From: an uncultured Chitinophagaceae bacterium
Lineage (GTDB): Bacteria > Bacteroidota > Bacteroidia > Chitinophagales > Chitinophagaceae
Assembly: GCA_903841915.1 (NCBI GenBank)
Contig: CAIMKO010000393.1
Span: forward strand, 1 to 7,938
Direction of reading: 5' to 3'
Length of the DNA: 7,938 bases
Positions within the stretch are counted from its first letter, which is position 1; every line of letters begins with the position of its first letter. The notes below the pieces were generated by a model, which saw nothing but the letters and a program-made list of their open reading frames with translations, was not told the DNA's origin and did no database searches. Of this stretch, positions 6,255 to 7,938 are shown in pieces. The position numbers were made by a program, and so were the translations under genes.

Positions 6255-6417
6255 CTAGTTTTCCATAACGACTGTTTTTGCTTCTCTTTTGAGTGTCTGA
6301 TACTCTTCGTTGATTATAAAAATGACAAAATTGCCGTATTCCTACCCAGCCTTATCCATTTCTTCTGTTAGTTTCTCCTTCAGGTAATGCCCCGGGGGTA
6401 ATATATACTACCATCAT
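6255..6417 (-). pseudogene. Short degraded gene with one frameshift and one nonsense codon
   Basis: On the minus strand tandem ATG codons (6415-6417 and 6412-6414) begin MMVVYITPG. After the run of five C and four G (6390-6398), dropping one base lets the frame go on as HYLKEKLTEEMDKAG. A TAG (6342-6344) interrupts, and the frame then reads EYGNFVIFIINEEYQ, continues TLKREAKTVVMEN, and ends at TAG (6255-6257). The joined product would be about 52 residues, with alternating hydrophobic and charged residues typical of a folded alpha/beta protein. A single base loss plus a TAG-for-TAT or similar change would restore it. I do not recognise the family. The first-ATG frame is also open for about 30 codons upstream but without an ATG. 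Sequencing error or a programmed slip at the C/G run are alternatives. It fills most of the 381-base gap before the lipoprotein gene; 6418-6525 holds no other feature I can support. Confidence 0.5.
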
Positions 6418-6525
6418 ACAACCTGTTTTAATTGCCAGTAGAAGACAACACAAACATGATAAACCTGTAATTTTAATTGTTAACTCTTTTGCCCTCTTAT
6501 TTATGATCTTTCAAAACGTTGAGTC

Positions 6526-7494
6526 ATGAAACATTTTGCCATCATTCTCTTTCTGTTTTTTGTCGCCCTTGGTTGTAAAAATAAATCAGATACTGCTTTA
6601 AAGCCCAAAACCACCTGGCAAAATATTGCGGGTAATTATGTTTCACAAGATTATGCAAAAAGGACGGAGGGGTATGATTGGGTTGCTGTTATAGTGGATC
6701 AACTGAATGACTCTTCGGCACATATTTCTGTTCGTTCTCGTGCTGATAAAAAACAACCGACTTGTTTTTTTGATGTGGTTGCAATAGTAAAAGATTCGGT
6801 AACACTAAAGTCTGTTGTTCAAAATGCTATTGTGCTATTTAAGTTTGAAAATAATTCGATCAACATCAAAACAGAAAAAACAGAAGACAAAAATGTCTTG
6901 AACTATTATTGTTCCGGCGGCGGAAGTTTGGCGGGAACATATCACAAAACAGATTCTGCTTTAGATGAAAAGCAGATCGATCAAACGGTTTTCAAAAAAA
7001 CGCTTTCCTTACAAAATATTTCTTTCGATATTAGTGCAACAGCAACCGGCTCACTAACGCATCTTACCATTATTCCTGCAGGATTAAAGATCGATAACAG
7101 TGCTATTAAAATGGATATTTATGAAACGATCGCAAATGCAGAAATTGAAGATCTGAATGCAGATGGTTATCCCGAGATATTGGTCTACACGAATTCAGCC
7201 GGCAGCGGCAGTTATGGTAATGTGATCGGTTATTCTGTTAATAACGGAAAAACATTGAGCAGGATCTATTTTGCAAATATTGCCGACAACCCTAAGGCCA
7301 ATAAAGGTTTTATGGGGCATGATGAATTTGCCATTGTTGAATCCTCGCTTGTACAACGTTTTCGTGTGTACAATAAAACAGATAACAATGCAACACCTAC
7401 AGGAAACGTTCGTCAAATACAGTACAAATTAAAAGATGGTGAAGCATCGAGATTTTTTGCAGTTGATAAAATTGTAGAATATCCCGCCCATTAA
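6526..7494 (+). CDS. Lipoprotein with PliI-like lysozyme-inhibitor domain
   Basis: The 322-residue protein starts with a lipoprotein signal: KHFAIILFLFFVALG, then Cys17 as the lipidation site (ALGC, a slightly atypical lipobox). Residues of about 25-145 form an N-terminal beta-rich domain that I do not recognise (GNYVSQDYAKRTEGYDWVAV, then VRSRADKKQPTCFFD, and YYCSGGGSLAGTYHK near its end). The C-terminal half (about 160-322) resembles the PliI family of inhibitors of invertebrate-type lysozyme: DLNADGYPEI (209-218), SAGSGSYGN (224-232) and GHDEF (264-268). Ser227-Gly-Ser-Tyr230 is the SGxY motif that PliI and MliC/PliC inhibitors insert into the lysozyme active site. Expected place: outer membrane, facing the periplasm or the surface. 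Likely role: protection from host or predator lysozyme, which is inference. Transcribed alone, with no clear promoter box and no room for a terminator before the convergent gene. Confidence 0.82.
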   Translation: MKHFAIILFLFFVALGCKNKSDTALKPKTTWQNIAGNYVSQDYAKRTEGYDWVAVIVDQLNDSSAHISVRSRADKKQPTCFFDVVAIVKDSVTLKSVVQNAIVLFKFENNSINIKTEKTEDKNVLNYYCSGGGSLAGTYHKTDSALDEKQIDQTVFKKTLSLQNISFDISATATGSLTHLTIIPAGLKIDNSAIKMDIYETIANAEIEDLNADGYPEILVYTNSAGSGSYGNVIGYSVNNGKTLSRIYFANIADNPKANKGFMGHDEFAIVESSLVQRFRVYNKTDNNATPTGNVRQIQYKLKDGEASRFFAVDKIVEYPAH

Positions 7495-7497
7495 ACT

Positions 7498-7938
7498 CTA
7501 TTCTCGAACGATATCAAGGATGCCGACGGGCGGATAAAAATATTGTCCGTCTTCGTTTTGTCTATACACTTTTCTAACGACGTCCATTCCTTTCACGACT
7601 TTACCAAATGCGGCATAGCCCTGGTGGTCCTCTATATTTTCACCTCCATAATCTAATCCGGGCTGGTCGCCCACACAAATAAAAAATTCTGTTGTGGCCG
7701 TACCCGGTGCTAATCTGGCCAAGGATATCACGCCGTTCTTATGCAAGATCTTTGTTTGTTGGGTTGTTTCGTGTGGAATACCTTTTAGTTGCGAAGCAAG
7801 TTTATTCTTTGTTTTCCAGATGCCACCCTGTATCAATTCTGTTTTGGGTGCATTGCTTGGTTGGTTATCATCATTCAATACCCTGTAAAAAGAACAGCGT
7901 TTATAATAACCAGAATCAATATAAGATAAAAATGCGGC
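7498..7938 (-). CDS. Cyclophilin-type peptidyl-prolyl cis-trans isomerase, 5' end cut by the window edge
   Basis: The minus-strand frame is open from the right edge (7938) to TAG (7498-7500), giving 146 C-terminal residues. A TTG at 7876-7878 is not the start: the codons before it read FLSYIDSGYY and CSFYRV, which match the conserved cyclophilin FLxYVxxGFYDxxxFHRV segment. Further blocks are IQGG, GVISLARLAPGTATTEFFICVGD and GYAAFGKVVKGMDVV, all typical of the cyclophilin barrel. The catalytic Arg of FHRV is present, and Phe of FFI is present, while the usual SQFFI Gln is Glu (TEFFI). It catalyses proline isomerisation, probably in the periplasm as in Bacteroidota relatives, but the signal peptide would lie outside the window. 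Its stop is three bases from that of the convergent lipoprotein gene. Confidence 0.92.
   Translation of the reverse strand, partial: AAFLSYIDSGYYKRCSFYRVLNDDNQPSNAPKTELIQGGIWKTKNKLASQLKGIPHETTQQTKILHKNGVISLARLAPGTATTEFFICVGDQPGLDYGGENIEDHQGYAAFGKVVKGMDVVRKVYRQNEDGQYFYPPVGILDIVRE

Noticed and set aside
215..6344. Reassignment of TAG as a sense codon, suggested by readable sequence after TAG at 215-217 and 6342-6344
   Set aside because: The helicase, cyclophilin and DUF2891 products end at TAG exactly where their families end, and the large intact genes have no internal TAG; decay and a separate small gene explain both cases.
6397..6412. Near-perfect 16-base palindrome GGTAATATATACTACC as an operator for the lipoprotein gene
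   Set aside because: It lies more than 110 bases upstream of the ATG and within the first codons of the decayed minus-strand gene; AT-rich palindromes of this size with one mismatched pair are common by chance.
7498..7878. A complete 126-residue cyclophilin starting at TTG 7876-7878
   Set aside because: The frame continues upstream to the window edge with recognisable cyclophilin sequence, so the gene is cut by the edge rather than starting at this TTG.

Overview
The window looks like a chromosomal stretch from a member of the Bacteroidota, most likely a Chitinophagaceae-like bacterium. The evidence is AT-rich intergenic DNA, few Shine-Dalgarno sites, several TAnnTTTG-like -7 promoter boxes, a fused Nfu_N plus NifU-C protein of Bacteroidota type, and cyclophilin and DUF2891 proteins with the family's Bacteroidota look. 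The taxonomic call is inference; there is no rRNA or other marker in the window.

Left part, all minus strand, read from right to left. A UvrD/PcrA superfamily 1 helicase (2811-5156) is followed by a NifU-like Fe-S carrier (2031-2630) with its own promoter box and a strong intrinsic terminator (1983-2008). After a palindromic repeat comes a compact operon: a DinB-like four-helix protein (1321-1848), whose stop overlaps the start of an exported DUF2891 protein (215-1321), then a 44-residue membrane miniprotein (56-190) that appears not to have been called as a gene. At the left edge a hairpin with a T tract terminates plus-strand transcription entering from outside the window.

Right part. Divergent from the helicase lies a plus-strand PhnA/YjdM-domain zinc-ribbon protein (5566-6144). 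The 409-base gap between them holds a GC-rich island with an exact 11-base periodicity, inside a longer frame that is open but has no normal start; it may be a dispersed element. Beyond phnA are a perfect 16-base-arm palindrome (a degenerate relative lies at 1913-1973) and a short, apparently degraded minus-strand gene (6255-6417) with one frameshift and one nonsense codon. Then comes a lipoprotein with a C-terminal PliI-like domain carrying the SGxY lysozyme-inhibitor motif (6526-7494). It ends three bases from the stop of a convergent cyclophilin-type prolyl isomerase that runs off the right edge.

The genes are mostly housekeeping or envelope functions (DNA repair, Fe-S assembly, periplasmic protein folding, lysozyme defence) and do not form one pathway. 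I see no defence island, phage, insertion sequence with a transposase, CRISPR array or RNA gene. The unusual material is in the intergenic gaps: two related palindromes, the 11-base-period island, the decayed gene and the uncalled miniprotein.
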